Shown here one piece after another: positions 8,458 through 18,127 of a stretch of 64,000 bases of DNA. Each line of letters opens with the position of its first letter. Position 1 is the stretch's first letter. The position numbers were made by a program, and so were the translations under genes. The stretch is from an uncultured Bacteroidales bacterium (GTDB taxonomy: Bacteria; Bacteroidota; Bacteroidia; Bacteroidales; F082), in contig CAJOHD010000007.1 of assembly GCA_905234275.1 (NCBI GenBank), forward strand, positions 33,723 through 97,722, written 5' to 3'. The notes under the pieces are model-generated. The model ran no database searches, was not told the DNA's origin, and saw nothing but the letters and a program-made list of their open reading frames with translations.

Positions 8458-9380
8458 TGCTTTTTTGATATCTGAGTATAAATATCATTCAGATGCAATG
8501 CCACCGCGTCGTTTGTCAGACCATTGCGCAGAATGGTATCTTTCCCATTTGTCCTTTTCCCAAAAGCAATAGCTTTTTTGAGACAACTAGCCAAATCTTT
8601 GGCATCTCTATTCGCCATGAAGCATCCGTCAACACCTTCGATACGCTCTTGGACATCACCCACATTGACACTCACTATTGGGCAACCGCATACGAGAGCT
8701 TCTTTGATTACTTGAGGCGAACCCTCGGTAAACGAGGTCATCAGAAATGCATCAACAGCCTGCATCAGTATAGCCACTTGCCTTCTTGTATAACCTTTAA
8801 GTTCTATCAACTGCACGTTTTCATCATTCAAAAGTGTGACAGTTTCTTTTGCTATGGGTGAATTTTTGACAGTATTGTCAAAGGCTCCGGCAAAAAGAAC
8901 ATATTTTTTTTCAGGACTTAGTCCCATTTGTGTACGAGCTTCCGATTTTTCAATAAAAGGATAATCCTCGAGATTTATACCGCAAGGAATTAGCGCATAA
9001 TTTTTCTTTGGTCGCGCAATATCAATGTTTTTCTGCGATACGAAGATATTATAAGCTGAGCGACAAATTGCTATCTTTGACAGTCTCAACACTTTTTTGT
9101 CGTTTATGTCGCTACCATGATATGTAGTTACTACCGGCACACGACGCTGAAGATTCGCCAATAAGCCGCATAATCCGTAGTGAGCATGAACTACATCTGG
9201 ATGAAAATCACGGATTGCATTATTTAGTGCTTTCAGATGTTTTAAATACCCTGCCACACCCTTGCTTTTGACAGGGAAAAACTGGCATTCAACACCTTGC
9301 TTCTCCAACGCAGCTACTTGCTGTGTTACAAATGGTGCAAAACCACGTTCCTTATATCGTGCTACTACTAGAATTCTCAT
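8454..9380 (-). CDS. glycosyltransferase family 4
   Basis: The 308-residue GT-B enzyme starts MRILVVARYKERGFAPFV, with DVVHAHYGLCGLLA in the acceptor half and the donor-binding motif of GT4 in the C-terminal half (FTEGSPQVIKEALVCGCPIV, with the EX7E-type glutamates). It is a retaining transferase that would add one sugar to the lipid-linked repeat at the cytoplasmic face. It overlaps the FemAB-like gene by 4 bp and touches the GT-C gene by 1 bp. The sugar donor cannot be read from sequence. Confidence 0.85.
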   Translation of the reverse strand: MRILVVARYKERGFAPFVTQQVAALEKQGVECQFFPVKSKGVAGYLKHLKALNNAIRDFHPDVVHAHYGLCGLLANLQRRVPVVTTYHGSDINDKKVLRLSKIAICRSAYNIFVSQKNIDIARPKKNYALIPCGINLEDYPFIEKSEARTQMGLSPEKKYVLFAGAFDNTVKNSPIAKETVTLLNDENVQLIELKGYTRRQVAILMQAVDAFLMTSFTEGSPQVIKEALVCGCPIVSVNVGDVQERIEGVDGCFMANRDAKDLASCLKKAIAFGKRTNGKDTILRNGLTNDAVALHLNDIYTQISKKQ

Positions 9381-10783
9381 TAGAATAATCCGCGGCTGCC
9401 GATTTTAAAATAAGCCCAAGCAACTTCCATTAGAACAACTATAACACTCCAATATCTCAGAAGATTATACGTCTTCGCTCGTAATTGAGATATGCCGTAT
9501 GTCCACATAATTATCAATCCAGGCAATCCAGGCAGAAGAAATCGTTCTGAATTGCCAAATCCACTAATTGAAATGACACCTAAATAAGCAAATGTATAGG
9601 CACCCACCAAAGCGAAATCACGCCATTTTTTCTGTCGTATGGCTTCGTACATTGCAATCAATGCAAAAAAAGCCATAAAATTACGAATATAATTGCCGGC
9701 ATGCTTAGTTTCCTGCGCAACCTGAATATCATCGACATGAACCATGGTGGCAAAAGGAAGAGCCACCACCATAGGAGCCATCACCGAACCTGTAGCATAT
9801 ACAGCCCATTGATTACCTTTAGAAGCCTGATCCAATCGTTTCGTTTCTGAATTTGTATGTCGCAAATTCCAATATTCTTCAACTTCTGTCATAATTGTTC
9901 CGCCACCTGCAACTATTATGCATAGCAACCCCCAGCCGATAATTGCAATTCTCTTGGTTCCTTTCTTCATAGATGGAGTATTTGCAAAAAGTACAGCTGA
10001 CACAAATGCAAAGACCGCCGCCGCACCAAGCACCGTCCTAAAGAAAAACAAACTACCAGCTAACAACATTGGAATTGATATAGTCCATATATTATATTTG
10101 TGCTCTCTAAGCAAATAATCCGTACGTTCCATAAATGCCACCAATAAAAACATCATCTCAGTTTCTTTCAGATGGTAGCCACAATAGATAATCAAGTTCG
10201 GCATCAATGCACACATTATACCGGCAATACGACCTACTCTCTCGTTGAACATTCTTGCCGAGAGACGATATATAAGAATACACATCCAAGAACTCAACAA
10301 TGCCTTTATTAATCGTGGAATGATGATAATAGGCCCGAAAATCTTGTATAATACAGTCAAATAAAGCGGATATCCAACATCTGAAAAGCCTCCACCGGAG
10401 AACCAGTAATTAAATGCCACTGACCAAGGCTCAGCTGCCAACCATTCTGCTTCTCCGTGATATCCCTTTGCATCGGCTGCACCCACTTCAAACGGGTCAC
10501 CATTGATATTCATAAAATGGAAATAGGACAACACAACCCAAATCAATCGCAAAGTTACAGCTATACCGAATACGTAACTGATATAATTCTTTTCTGATAC
10601 TTGACTCCAGTCCACACTCCATCTTGGAGTCATAACAAAGAATAAACTTATGAAAATAATTCCGAGTACAACATATTCAAACAGCATGGCATAGCTGAAG
10701 AATATCAATGTCACTATAGTTAATGCTATCAAATAGGTAACTATAGCACGATTGGCTATTTGTCGTGGAAAGAACGGTATCAT
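9380..10783 (-). CDS. GT39/ArnT-like membrane glycosyltransferase (GT-C fold)
   Basis: The 467-residue protein has roughly ten or more membrane segments and a first large loop with acidic residues (INGDPFEVGAADAKGYH), as in GT-C enzymes that use polyprenyl-phosphate sugars. The central part (RLIKALLSSWMCILIYRLS, NERVGRIAGIMCALMPNLI) matches the PMT/GT39 superfamily. It probably adds a periplasmic branch sugar, or a modification, from undecaprenyl-phosphate-sugar. A Wzy-like polymerase is an alternative because no other candidate polymerase is present, but the GVGAADAKGYH-type loop and IMCALMPN segment favour GT-C. It is not recognised at gene-name level. Confidence 0.68.
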   Translation of the reverse strand: MIPFFPRQIANRAIVTYLIALTIVTLIFFSYAMLFEYVVLGIIFISLFFVMTPRWSVDWSQVSEKNYISYVFGIAVTLRLIWVVLSYFHFMNINGDPFEVGAADAKGYHGEAEWLAAEPWSVAFNYWFSGGGFSDVGYPLYLTVLYKIFGPIIIIPRLIKALLSSWMCILIYRLSARMFNERVGRIAGIMCALMPNLIIYCGYHLKETEMMFLLVAFMERTDYLLREHKYNIWTISIPMLLAGSLFFFRTVLGAAAVFAFVSAVLFANTPSMKKGTKRIAIIGWGLLCIIVAGGGTIMTEVEEYWNLRHTNSETKRLDQASKGNQWAVYATGSVMAPMVVALPFATMVHVDDIQVAQETKHAGNYIRNFMAFFALIAMYEAIRQKKWRDFALVGAYTFAYLGVISISGFGNSERFLLPGLPGLIIMWTYGISQLRAKTYNLLRYWSVIVVLMEVAWAYFKIGSRGLF

Positions 10784-10787
10784 CTCG

Positions 10788-11507
10788 CTATCCTAACAGT
10801 TTTCTTTTAAGTTTTATTAGATTTGTCATGGTCTTCGGACCAACTATTTTGCCGACAAAACCTTTCCAATCTGTTGAATTGTCCGCCCAAGAGCCAAGTC
10901 CAAGATGTTCGCAATAAGTGTTTTCTGTGCAGAAATACTCGCCAGTTGTCTGCCGTGGACTAAAATACTCCACCGGAAACACGTGCAAGTCTTTATAATC
11001 CTGTTCTTTGCCGTTCTGCACAAATCCGTTCTCGCACATTTTTGCGGAGATGAATTGGACATTTGTAGACATGTCAAATGAGCCATCAGACTTTATAAAA
11101 TGCCTATCACAATAATTTTCAAGTTGTTCACTCACCCACAAGCCATGCGCCTCGCTTGCCATCACACAGGTGCCAAGGGGCGTATATTTGCTGCCTTCAA
11201 AGCCGGCGAAAGCTGAAAAATGCAGCAAATCATCAAATGATTTGAACACTTCCACGTCGGTGTCAAGATAAACACCACCCTCATTACACAAGACCCATAA
11301 TCTGACATAGTCGCTCACAAAGGCAAACTTACCGGCTTCATAGGCTTCTTTGGCATATTCGTTATCGTTCACATCGAAGTTTTCCTCATTCCAAAGCTTA
11401 TACTCCCAATCAGGCATATATTTATGCCATGACGCGACACATTTTTGAGCCAATTCAGGCATTTCACCGCGACCAAACCAGCAATAATGGATTATCTTTG
11501 GAATCAT
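10788..11507 (-). CDS. glycosyltransferase family 32 (DXD capsular transferase)
   Basis: The 239-residue protein is a compact GT32 enzyme of the OCH1/capsular type: MIPKIIHYCWFGRGEMP at the start, W-KYMPDWEYKLWNEENFD, and the DXD metal-binding motif in GGVYLDTDVEVF (about residues 77-88). GT32 members use UDP- or GDP-sugars with retention. It overlaps the upstream GT2 gene by 4 bp and is 4 bp from the GT-C gene. The length is usual for bacterial members. Confidence 0.87.
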   Translation of the reverse strand: MIPKIIHYCWFGRGEMPELAQKCVASWHKYMPDWEYKLWNEENFDVNDNEYAKEAYEAGKFAFVSDYVRLWVLCNEGGVYLDTDVEVFKSFDDLLHFSAFAGFEGSKYTPLGTCVMASEAHGLWVSEQLENYCDRHFIKSDGSFDMSTNVQFISAKMCENGFVQNGKEQDYKDLHVFPVEYFSPRQTTGEYFCTENTYCEHLGLGSWADNSTDWKGFVGKIVGPKTMTNLIKLKRKLLG

Positions 11508-12451
11508 TTAAGAATTCGTTTTATTTTAGAACCCAAACGCATAAATTTTTGCATTAATTTCAAAAACCACATTGGTCTTTGATACAAACGTTTGATTTTC
11601 AATGGCTGGTGGTTCCAATCCACTTTGTCGAGCTCTATTTTTGCTTCATTATGATACTCATTAGATATGTAATAAGGCATCAGACTATACGTCCTGAGAT
11701 TGTCAACCAATTGCTTATAATCAAGATTGGATTTTTCCTCATTTTTCAGAAAATCCAAATTCCAGAGCATGTGATCTTGTGGTTTGTGCAACTTGACTCC
11801 ACGGTTTGCCTCGTCAACATCTTGGTTGTAAAACGACAAAGGCTTATTCAGAAATGCCACCTTATATTTCAACGCGATGCGAATCCATAACAGAAAATCC
11901 TCGCCAAGTTTTATGCCTTTTGGGAAGCCACCGAATTCATTAAAAACAGTTCTTGGCACGCACACAGCACCAGTCCAAAGCGGCATCGCCAAAGTTTTTG
12001 CATAAACCTGGCAATAGTTGATGTAACCTTTCTCGAAACCTGCATCAACTCCTATTGGAGCCACGCGGGTTTTCTTCTTTGTTTCGTTAACAATTGTATA
12101 ATTCGTGCCATAGATGCCTGCTTTAGAAAACTCTTCTATCAATTTCGACATCTCTTCAAGAAACGTTGGCTCCCACCAGTCGTCGGCATCCAAGAAACAA
12201 AGGTATTCTCCTTGCGACAGCGACACTGCATTGTTGCGAGCCACCGAAACGCCAGCATTTTCCTGCCTAATCAGTTTGCAATTTGGTTTCTCAATAATGA
12301 CTTTTTCAGCAATTTTGGCTGAGTTGTCCTTGCTGCCGTCGTCAACAATCACAAGCTCATAGTCGGTGAAAGTCTGCGACAAAACACTGCCAATGGCCTT
12401 GGCTACATACGACGCTTTGTTATATAACGGTATGACAACAGAGAATTTCAC
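11504..12451 (-). CDS. glycosyltransferase family 2
   Basis: The 315-residue GT-A enzyme begins with FSVVIPLYNKASYVAKAIGS, followed by VIVDDGSKDNSA, the acidic CFLDADDWW metal-site motif (about 92-100), and a GEDFLLWIRIA segment carrying the usual late catalytic ED. There is no transmembrane anchor. The C-terminal 90 residues are basic and probably bind membrane. It sits between the aminotransferase and GT32 genes and would add one sugar of the repeat. Confidence 0.87.
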   Translation of the reverse strand: MKFSVVIPLYNKASYVAKAIGSVLSQTFTDYELVIVDDGSKDNSAKIAEKVIIEKPNCKLIRQENAGVSVARNNAVSLSQGEYLCFLDADDWWEPTFLEEMSKLIEEFSKAGIYGTNYTIVNETKKKTRVAPIGVDAGFEKGYINYCQVYAKTLAMPLWTGAVCVPRTVFNEFGGFPKGIKLGEDFLLWIRIALKYKVAFLNKPLSFYNQDVDEANRGVKLHKPQDHMLWNLDFLKNEEKSNLDYKQLVDNLRTYSLMPYYISNEYHNEAKIELDKVDWNHQPLKIKRLYQRPMWFLKLMQKFMRLGSKIKRILK

Positions 12452-12463
12452 AACAAAATTGTT

Positions 12464-13570
12464 TTAAAACCTGTTCAGTGCTTCAACAATATATTTAATC
12501 TCTTCTTTTTTTATGCATGGACCCATCGGAAGGCTTAACTCTTGGTTTGCCATCTTTTCAGTAATTGGCAATGACAGTCCTTCCCAAAATCCAGCATAGC
12601 ACTCCTGCAGATGCGGTGGAATCGGATAATGTATCAATGTCTGAATCCCATTGTTTTTCAAATATTCCTGCAAGGCATCACGCTTTTCGCAAAAAATCGG
12701 GAAAAGATGATACACATTATTTTCATCATGCAAGCGTGTTGGCATAGTGATATCAGGATTTTTGATGTTTTTGTAATAATACGCCGCTACCTGCTGGCGC
12801 AAGTGGTTGTCTTCATCCAAATGACGCAGTTTAACATCAAGAACCGCCGCCTGAACCTCGTCCAAACGGCTGTTGCGGCCACAATACTTGAAAACGTATT
12901 TTTTGCTCGAACCATAATTCGCCAAAGAGCGTATACATTCTGCCATTGCTTTGTTATTTGTAGTGACCGCACCACCATCGCCGAATGCCCCGAGATTTTT
13001 TCCAGGATAAAAACTATGTCCGGCAGCCTCACCTATCGACCCTGTTTTTTGTCCTTTGTATTCACATCCGTGCGCCTGGGCATTGTCTTCAACCAAATGA
13101 AGATGGTATTTCTTGCACAAATCGCCAATCTTTTCAGTATAAGCACAGCGTCCGTAGAGATGCACCAAAAGTATCGACTTTGTTCGCGATGTTATAACCT
13201 CTTCTATCTTGTTTTCGTCGAGTTCCAATGTGTTCGGATTGGGCTCGACCAGCACCGCTTTTAAGCCATTCTCGGTAATAGCCAAAACTGAAGCAATATA
13301 AGTATTGGCCGGTACAATAACTTCATCGCCAGACTGCATTACGCCTAATTCAATATATGCACGGTAAATCCAAATCAAGGCATCCAGACCGTTTCCGCAG
13401 CCAATACAGTACTTCGTCCCAATATAGTCGGCGTAATGCTGTTCAAATCTGGCATTTTCTTCTCCTTGAAGATACCAGCCGCTATCCACAACTCGATTCA
13501 CTGTTTCGTGGATTTCATCGGCATATTTGGCCGTTATATCTTTTAATGAAAGAAACGGTATCTCCATCAC
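12464..13570 (-). CDS. fdtB: dTDP-3-keto-6-deoxyhexose aminotransferase, FdtB/QdtB type
   Basis: The 368-residue PLP enzyme is of the DegT/DnrJ/EryC1/StrS class: IPFLSLKDI at the start, [25 protein letters not shown] and the PLP lysine in [16 protein letters not shown] (about residue 185). Together with the sugar isomerase (14031-14450) and acetyltransferase (13567-14034) it forms the three-step route from dTDP-4-keto-6-deoxyglucose to dTDP-3-acetamido-3,6-dideoxyhexose. The aminotransferase alone does not tell Fuc3NAc from Qui3NAc. Start codons 1 and 2 are adjacent (13570 or 13567); either overlaps the acetyltransferase stop. Confidence 0.85.
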   Translation of the reverse strand: MMEIPFLSLKDITAKYADEIHETVNRVVDSGWYLQGEENARFEQHYADYIGTKYCIGCGNGLDALIWIYRAYIELGVMQSGDEVIVPANTYIASVLAITENGLKAVLVEPNPNTLELDENKIEEVITSRTKSILLVHLYGRCAYTEKIGDLCKKYHLHLVEDNAQAHGCEYKGQKTGSIGEAAGHSFYPGKNLGAFGDGGAVTTNNKAMAECIRSLANYGSSKKYVFKYCGRNSRLDEVQAAVLDVKLRHLDEDNHLRQQVAAYYYKNIKNPDITMPTRLHDENNVYHLFPIFCEKRDALQEYLKNNGIQTLIHYPIPPHLQECYAGFWEGLSLPITEKMANQELSLPMGPCIKKEEIKYIVEALNRF

Positions 13571-14034
13571 TTTTTTTCTTTTTCGCCAACTTTTCTGACA
13601 AATTTAGCAGGATTTCCCGTCCAGACCTCTCCTGCGGGAACATCACGGGTAACGACGCTACCCATGCCTATCACGGCACCTTCACCGATGGTCAGTCCGC
13701 ATAATATGCAACTCCCGGCACCTATGCTGGCACCTTTTTTCACCAACGTCGGCTCCATAACCCAATTTTTGTTGCGCGACTTAGGATTCCTATCGTTTGT
13801 GAAAGTGACATTACTGCCGACAAAAACCCAGTCTTCCAAAGTAACCCCATCCCACACTTGAACGCCGCTTTTGATGGTTACATTATCGCCAATTACAGCA
13901 CCGTTCTCAACCAAACAATGCGAGCATATATTACAGTTTTCACCAATTTTCGCACCTGGAAGCACCACGCAGAACTGCCATACGCGACTTGATTCAGGTA
14001 TTACGGCTTGGCAATCGGACAGGGGATGTATCAT
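13567..14034 (-). CDS. fdtC: sugar 3-N-acetyltransferase, left-handed beta-helix (FdtC/QdtC type)
   Basis: The 155-residue protein is built of hexapeptide repeats ([50 protein letters not shown]) and ends with PAKFVRKVG. Its size and its place between fdtA and fdtB fit the acetyl-CoA-dependent N-acetylation of the 3-amino sugar. It acts in the cytoplasm as a trimer. It overlaps both neighbours by 4 bp, so the three cassette proteins are translationally coupled. Confidence 0.82.
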   Translation of the reverse strand: MIHPLSDCQAVIPESSRVWQFCVVLPGAKIGENCNICSHCLVENGAVIGDNVTIKSGVQVWDGVTLEDWVFVGSNVTFTNDRNPKSRNKNWVMEPTLVKKGASIGAGSCILCGLTIGEGAVIGMGSVVTRDVPAGEVWTGNPAKFVRKVGEKEKK

Positions 14035-14450
14035 AAGCCCTTAAATTTTAAAAATTCTTGATAATCACGGATATAGTCATCCGGTTCATATTTCTCACTA
14101 GCAAGCACCATCAGAACAGAGTTGTCAGAAAAATTGTCCAAAGTACGCCACAGTCCTGGTTTTACCAGCAAGCCCTTCCATGGGCAATCAAGCACAAACG
14201 ATTTCTTTCTCTTTCCGTCATTGAGGGTTACGCGCACCGAACCGCTGGTAGCAAACATCAGTTGGCTTAACTGTTTGTGAGCGTGCTCACCACGCGAAGC
14301 GCCAGGCACCTGGTACAAATAATATATTCTCTTTATCTCAAACGGAATATCAATATTTCCCTCAATAACCGATAAATAACCACGGGTATCGGAATACCTG
14401 CGTATATCTATCCATCTGCAATCGTCAACTTTTGTCGCTACAAAATCCAT
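14031..14450 (-). CDS. fdtA: dTDP-4-oxo-6-deoxyglucose 3,4-oxoisomerase (FdtA/QdtA, WxcM-like cupin)
   Basis: The 139-residue cupin has the family pattern: [31 protein letters not shown] with the metal-independent catalytic histidines, and [14 protein letters not shown]. The enzyme shifts the keto group from C4 to C3 of dTDP-4-keto-6-deoxyglucose, the committed step to Fuc3NAc or Qui3NAc. The dTDP-glucose genes rmlA and rmlB that supply its substrate are not in this window and must lie elsewhere. The next gene upstream is only 2 bp away. Confidence 0.86.
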   Translation of the reverse strand: MDFVATKVDDCRWIDIRRYSDTRGYLSVIEGNIDIPFEIKRIYYLYQVPGASRGEHAHKQLSQLMFATSGSVRVTLNDGKRKKSFVLDCPWKGLLVKPGLWRTLDNFSDNSVLMVLASEKYEPDDYIRDYQEFLKFKGL

Positions 14451-14452
14451 TT

Positions 14453-15448
14453 TTAAGTACTTTTTCTCAATTCTCTCTTATAAATCATGGCCTTATACAA
14501 GGCAAAAGCCTCAAAACGAAGCTTCGATGCAGTCATCTTCCGTGCTTGCTTCAATTTCGCACTGTCAGGAATGACATCGGCATACTTGGCAACAAGATTT
14601 CTGGCATCATTCAGTTGTCTTTTGTGCAGATACAGCAAAAATTCTTTGTAAAACACATATTCCTGCATCATCTCTTCTGTGAAACAGACATCTTGCGGAA
14701 ACATCTCGTTGAGATAACGACGCACACTCATCAACCCCTTATGATACCAAAGATATTTCGGATGGTCGACTGGGACAAACGACGCGGAACCTTTATAAAC
14801 ACGATAAACCACCGTCAAATCCTGGATATGACCCCATTTTGCATATTGCGACATCACTGCTTGCATCGGCAAATCCTCGACAGGGAAGCCACGGCGTACA
14901 AACTCGTCAAAATCAACTTTATCGAGAATCTCTTTTCGAATCAGAACGGACAATGGCATGGCATAAACCCCACCATTATAGTCATGAGAGAAATAAAACG
15001 GCTTGACATTGCCGTCTTCAACAGGATGCAGTGGCGCCACAGCATTGGGAACCAATTTGTTTTCTCTAACGAGGAGTTTGTAACCTGCCGTCGAAACCAT
15101 GCCACAATCGGGATGCTGTCTGAAATAATCCAGCTGCTTCTGCAGCTTATGGTCGTCGCACCAATAATCATCGCCAGCTATGATGTTAACGAAATCGCCT
15201 GTGCATGCGTGAAAAACTCTGGCACTGTTTGCCATGATACCAAGATTATGTGCGTCAGATAAAAGTCTGATTATATCAGGATACCGATTTGCATAATCTT
15301 GACAAATCGCCAACGTTCCGTCAGGACTGCAGTCTTCGCCGACGACAACCTCCAAATCAAAGTCACCTTTCTGGCAAAGTATGCTATCGAGAGTCTGGGC
15401 GATAGTATCCTGCTGGTTATATGTTATGACCGCTACCGAAACTTTCAT
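14453..15448 (-). CDS. glycosyltransferase family 2
   Basis: The 331-residue GT-A enzyme starts MKVSVAVITYNQQDTIAQTL, with VVVGEDCSPDGT, the IIAGDDYWC metal-site motif near 91-99 and a late EDLPMQ acid pair. Its GEDCSPDGT version is the WcaA-like subgroup seen in capsule loci. The last 80 residues are lysine and arginine rich. It overlaps the deacetylase gene by 4 bp. Confidence 0.86.
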   Translation of the reverse strand: MKVSVAVITYNQQDTIAQTLDSILCQKGDFDLEVVVGEDCSPDGTLAICQDYANRYPDIIRLLSDAHNLGIMANSARVFHACTGDFVNIIAGDDYWCDDHKLQKQLDYFRQHPDCGMVSTAGYKLLVRENKLVPNAVAPLHPVEDGNVKPFYFSHDYNGGVYAMPLSVLIRKEILDKVDFDEFVRRGFPVEDLPMQAVMSQYAKWGHIQDLTVVYRVYKGSASFVPVDHPKYLWYHKGLMSVRRYLNEMFPQDVCFTEEMMQEYVFYKEFLLYLHKRQLNDARNLVAKYADVIPDSAKLKQARKMTASKLRFEAFALYKAMIYKRELRKST

Positions 15449-16230
15449 CTTCCTTCACAATCTTTAAAACGGGGGAAGTCTCCTGATGTAAAGCGTTCTA
15501 CAAACTTTTCCGACATGTTGATACGTGGAAGGAACCATCTGCCTGTAAACCAGCTTGCTTTTAAAGTGCCTTCCAACGCCGAGAATGCCATTTTATAGCT
15601 AAATTTTTGAATCTGCTGGCGGTTGTTGTTCGACACTTCCACAATTCTTCCGTACGGGAAAGCAAAAGAGTCAACTTCGACACCAAGCTCATCCTGTAAC
15701 CAGTCATTGCCTTTATTGCATTGCTCTGTCATCTCGTCTTGACTCAAATTGCGGAAAACTTTATGTTGCCATCCGTGACAGCCAATACGGCAAAGCGGTT
15801 CCCATGACAAAGCCCGCAAATGCTCTTTTGTGATATAGCCTGGCTTGTCAACCAAATCGGGACTTACAAACAGAGTAAAAGGAACATCCAACTGCTTCAG
15901 TACAGGAAATGCATCAGTATAAACGGTGTCGTACACATCATCGAAGGTGACGTAAAAGCATTTGTTTTTCCAATCACGTTTGTCAATCATCTCAAGTAAC
16001 TCCGCCCATGTCATGGCATGCCAGCCATCATTCACCAAATACTCAAGCATTTTCCTGAACGAGCCACACGTCATCTCGAAAGCGCTTTTGCAATCCTCCT
16101 TTGACGGTTTGAAGCCATGAACCATCAGCACAATAGGCGACTGCCTGCCATGAAGGCGCCATAAAAGACGCATCCACGCTTTGTATAAGCGGTTGTGTTC
16201 ACGTATCAATCGCAGTGAAAACGGTATCAT
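15445..16230 (-). CDS. polysaccharide deacetylase (NodB domain)
   Basis: The 261-residue protein shows a clear NodB domain: MVHGFKPSKED at about 37, the catalytic FYVTFDDVYDTVY (about 93-105), IGCHGWQHKVF (metal histidines) and FAFPYGRIVEVS. No signal peptide is present, although a hydrophobic, basic N-terminus (HRLYKAWMRLLWRLHG) could associate with membrane. It would remove an acetyl group from an amino sugar of the repeat or of its lipid-linked precursor. The 4-bp overlaps place it firmly in the GT2 run. Confidence 0.83.
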   Translation of the reverse strand: MIPFSLRLIREHNRLYKAWMRLLWRLHGRQSPIVLMVHGFKPSKEDCKSAFEMTCGSFRKMLEYLVNDGWHAMTWAELLEMIDKRDWKNKCFYVTFDDVYDTVYTDAFPVLKQLDVPFTLFVSPDLVDKPGYITKEHLRALSWEPLCRIGCHGWQHKVFRNLSQDEMTEQCNKGNDWLQDELGVEVDSFAFPYGRIVEVSNNNRQQIQKFSYKMAFSALEGTLKASWFTGRWFLPRINMSEKFVERFTSGDFPRFKDCEGR

Positions 16231-17168
16231 TTTGATCTAAAAAGTCTTTTTTTTAATAAAGACAATTTATACACACACCATCCCACTGGTCGTGAAGTCT
16301 TGAAAATATACTTGTATTTCGGCGGCATAACATCATAAGGCAAATACCGTACAATATAGTCAGTGCATTCTCTTTCGTGTTTGTTTCCGAAATAATAACC
16401 ATATTTGAGAATATTCGAGGCAAAACGCATCCCGAGGTAACGTGCAAAAGCTCTGTTTTCCACAAAATATGGTATATACTTGTCTATATAATAATCTATT
16501 CGTTGTGTTATTTCAAAATGAGCATTTAGATTCTCTTCCACCCTGTTGGATGCGTCTTTATTGTAATAAGCAAAGACCTTGTTGTAAAATGCGACAGGAA
16601 AACGAAAAATTATCCTATACCATAAATCCAAGTCTTCCGCTATTTTTATACGTTCATCGAAAAGCCCTACAGATATTGCTTTTTCACGATGAAGAATAAT
16701 CGACGAAGAACAAAACAAATCATTATGTGAAGTGGCAAAATAGTTTTTCACATAATCTCTGAAATTTTTTGGCATTCCCTGTTGGCATGCCTTATAATCC
16801 CCTTTGATTATATATGCGTAATTCACTCCGCACAAAGCCGCATCTGGGAAGTCAACTGTCAGTTGAACCAATTCTTTCAAACAGTCTTTATCCCAGTTGT
16901 CATCACCATCAATCAATGCGACATAATCTCCTTTAGCCTCTTGAATACCCTTGTTGCGAGCCGCACTCACACCTTTGTTCGGTTGGTTTATCAAACGTAT
17001 ATTTTGATATATCAACATTTCTTCACGCACAATATCTGCACCACAATCAGTACTGCCGTCGTTCACCACAATGAGTTCAAAATCATTGTACGACTGCTCC
17101 ATAACGCTCCTGATTGTCGTCCGGATGTCTTTCTCTTTGTTATATAACGGAATTACTATCGAAATCAT
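16227..17168 (-). CDS. glycosyltransferase family 2
   Basis: The 313-residue GT-A enzyme has ISIVIPLYNKEKDIRTTIRS at the start, VVNDGSTDCGAD, LIDGDDNWD (about 90-98) and AEDLDLWYRI with the catalytic acid. The sequence is AT-rich compared with the operon ends, as is usual for exchanged capsule genes. It overlaps both neighbours by 4 bp. Confidence 0.86.
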   Translation of the reverse strand: MISIVIPLYNKEKDIRTTIRSVMEQSYNDFELIVVNDGSTDCGADIVREEMLIYQNIRLINQPNKGVSAARNKGIQEAKGDYVALIDGDDNWDKDCLKELVQLTVDFPDAALCGVNYAYIIKGDYKACQQGMPKNFRDYVKNYFATSHNDLFCSSSIILHREKAISVGLFDERIKIAEDLDLWYRIIFRFPVAFYNKVFAYYNKDASNRVEENLNAHFEITQRIDYYIDKYIPYFVENRAFARYLGMRFASNILKYGYYFGNKHERECTDYIVRYLPYDVMPPKYKYIFKTSRPVGWCVYKLSLLKKRLFRSK

Positions 17169-18127
17169 AATTTAGTACGACAAATTAGACGAAACAGAAT
17201 AGCGTTTGACAACAAAAACTTTTCTTTAACTGACTTCTTAACTCCAGTTATGTCTTGTAAATAAGCGAACGCTTCATCAAGAATATGTCTGATTTTCTCT
17301 TTTTCTTCGTCAGAATACAAATTCTTGTCACGATAATAATCCTTTTGAAGCACCATCAAACGGGAGATTGCATAACTAAAGACCTTTTCGATCTGATCTT
17401 CATCATAATGCATTTTTGCAAATTCCATCAATTGCTCGTCCACATAAAGGCTTTCATATAATTTTGTTGTTTTTTTATGTGTTATTGAAGTTTGAAGCTG
17501 CCAGAAGTAGTATTCTGCTCTTGATTGAACGACACGCTCGGCATAAAACAGTATCAGTCTTTCCGAGAACTCGTCCGAGTTCATGTGGAAATAATTGTTT
17601 TGTTCAAACACATGATTATATAGCTCCCGCCTAAAAGCCATCCCATTGCATCCCAATTCCCATTCTGGCAAAGTGAGTTTGCATGCATCACGACCAGTAT
17701 AACTGACAAAAAGGGGTTCATTGTTAGGTATTCGGCCATATTCGCCATCACGACCTGGAATTTTTACAACCATCACGGGTAACACGACATCAGTGCCATC
17801 TTTAATATTGTTTTGCATTATTCGCAAATAATCTGACTCTATCTCATCATCGTCATATAAAATAACACAATACGTGCCTTTAGCCTCTTTCACTCCTTCG
17901 TCAATGGGTCGTTTTGCATTACCTGAATTATGTTTAAGACATATAGTACGAATACGTACATCACGTTCTGAATAACGTCGAGCCATCTCTAAACTGTTGT
18001 CAGTTGAACAGTCGTCAACAATGATTAGTTCCCAGTTATTATATGTCTGTTTTAAAACAGAATTAATTGCTGCATCCAATGTCGATTCTGCATTATAAAC
18101 TGGTATGACTATAGAAAATTCAGGCAT
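17165..18127 (-). CDS. glycosyltransferase family 2
   Basis: The 320-residue GT-A enzyme begins PEFSIVIPVYNAESTLDAAI, has VDDCSTDNSLEMARRYS and the acidic CVILYDDDEIE (about 88-98) in place of the usual DADD. Its long C-terminal part is predicted helical and lacks membrane segments. It overlaps the next upstream gene by 8 bp and the downstream gene by 4 bp. Confidence 0.84.
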   Translation of the reverse strand: MPEFSIVIPVYNAESTLDAAINSVLKQTYNNWELIIVDDCSTDNSLEMARRYSERDVRIRTICLKHNSGNAKRPIDEGVKEAKGTYCVILYDDDEIESDYLRIMQNNIKDGTDVVLPVMVVKIPGRDGEYGRIPNNEPLFVSYTGRDACKLTLPEWELGCNGMAFRRELYNHVFEQNNYFHMNSDEFSERLILFYAERVVQSRAEYYFWQLQTSITHKKTTKLYESLYVDEQLMEFAKMHYDEDQIEKVFSYAISRLMVLQKDYYRDKNLYSDEEKEKIRHILDEAFAYLQDITGVKKSVKEKFLLSNAILFRLICRTKL

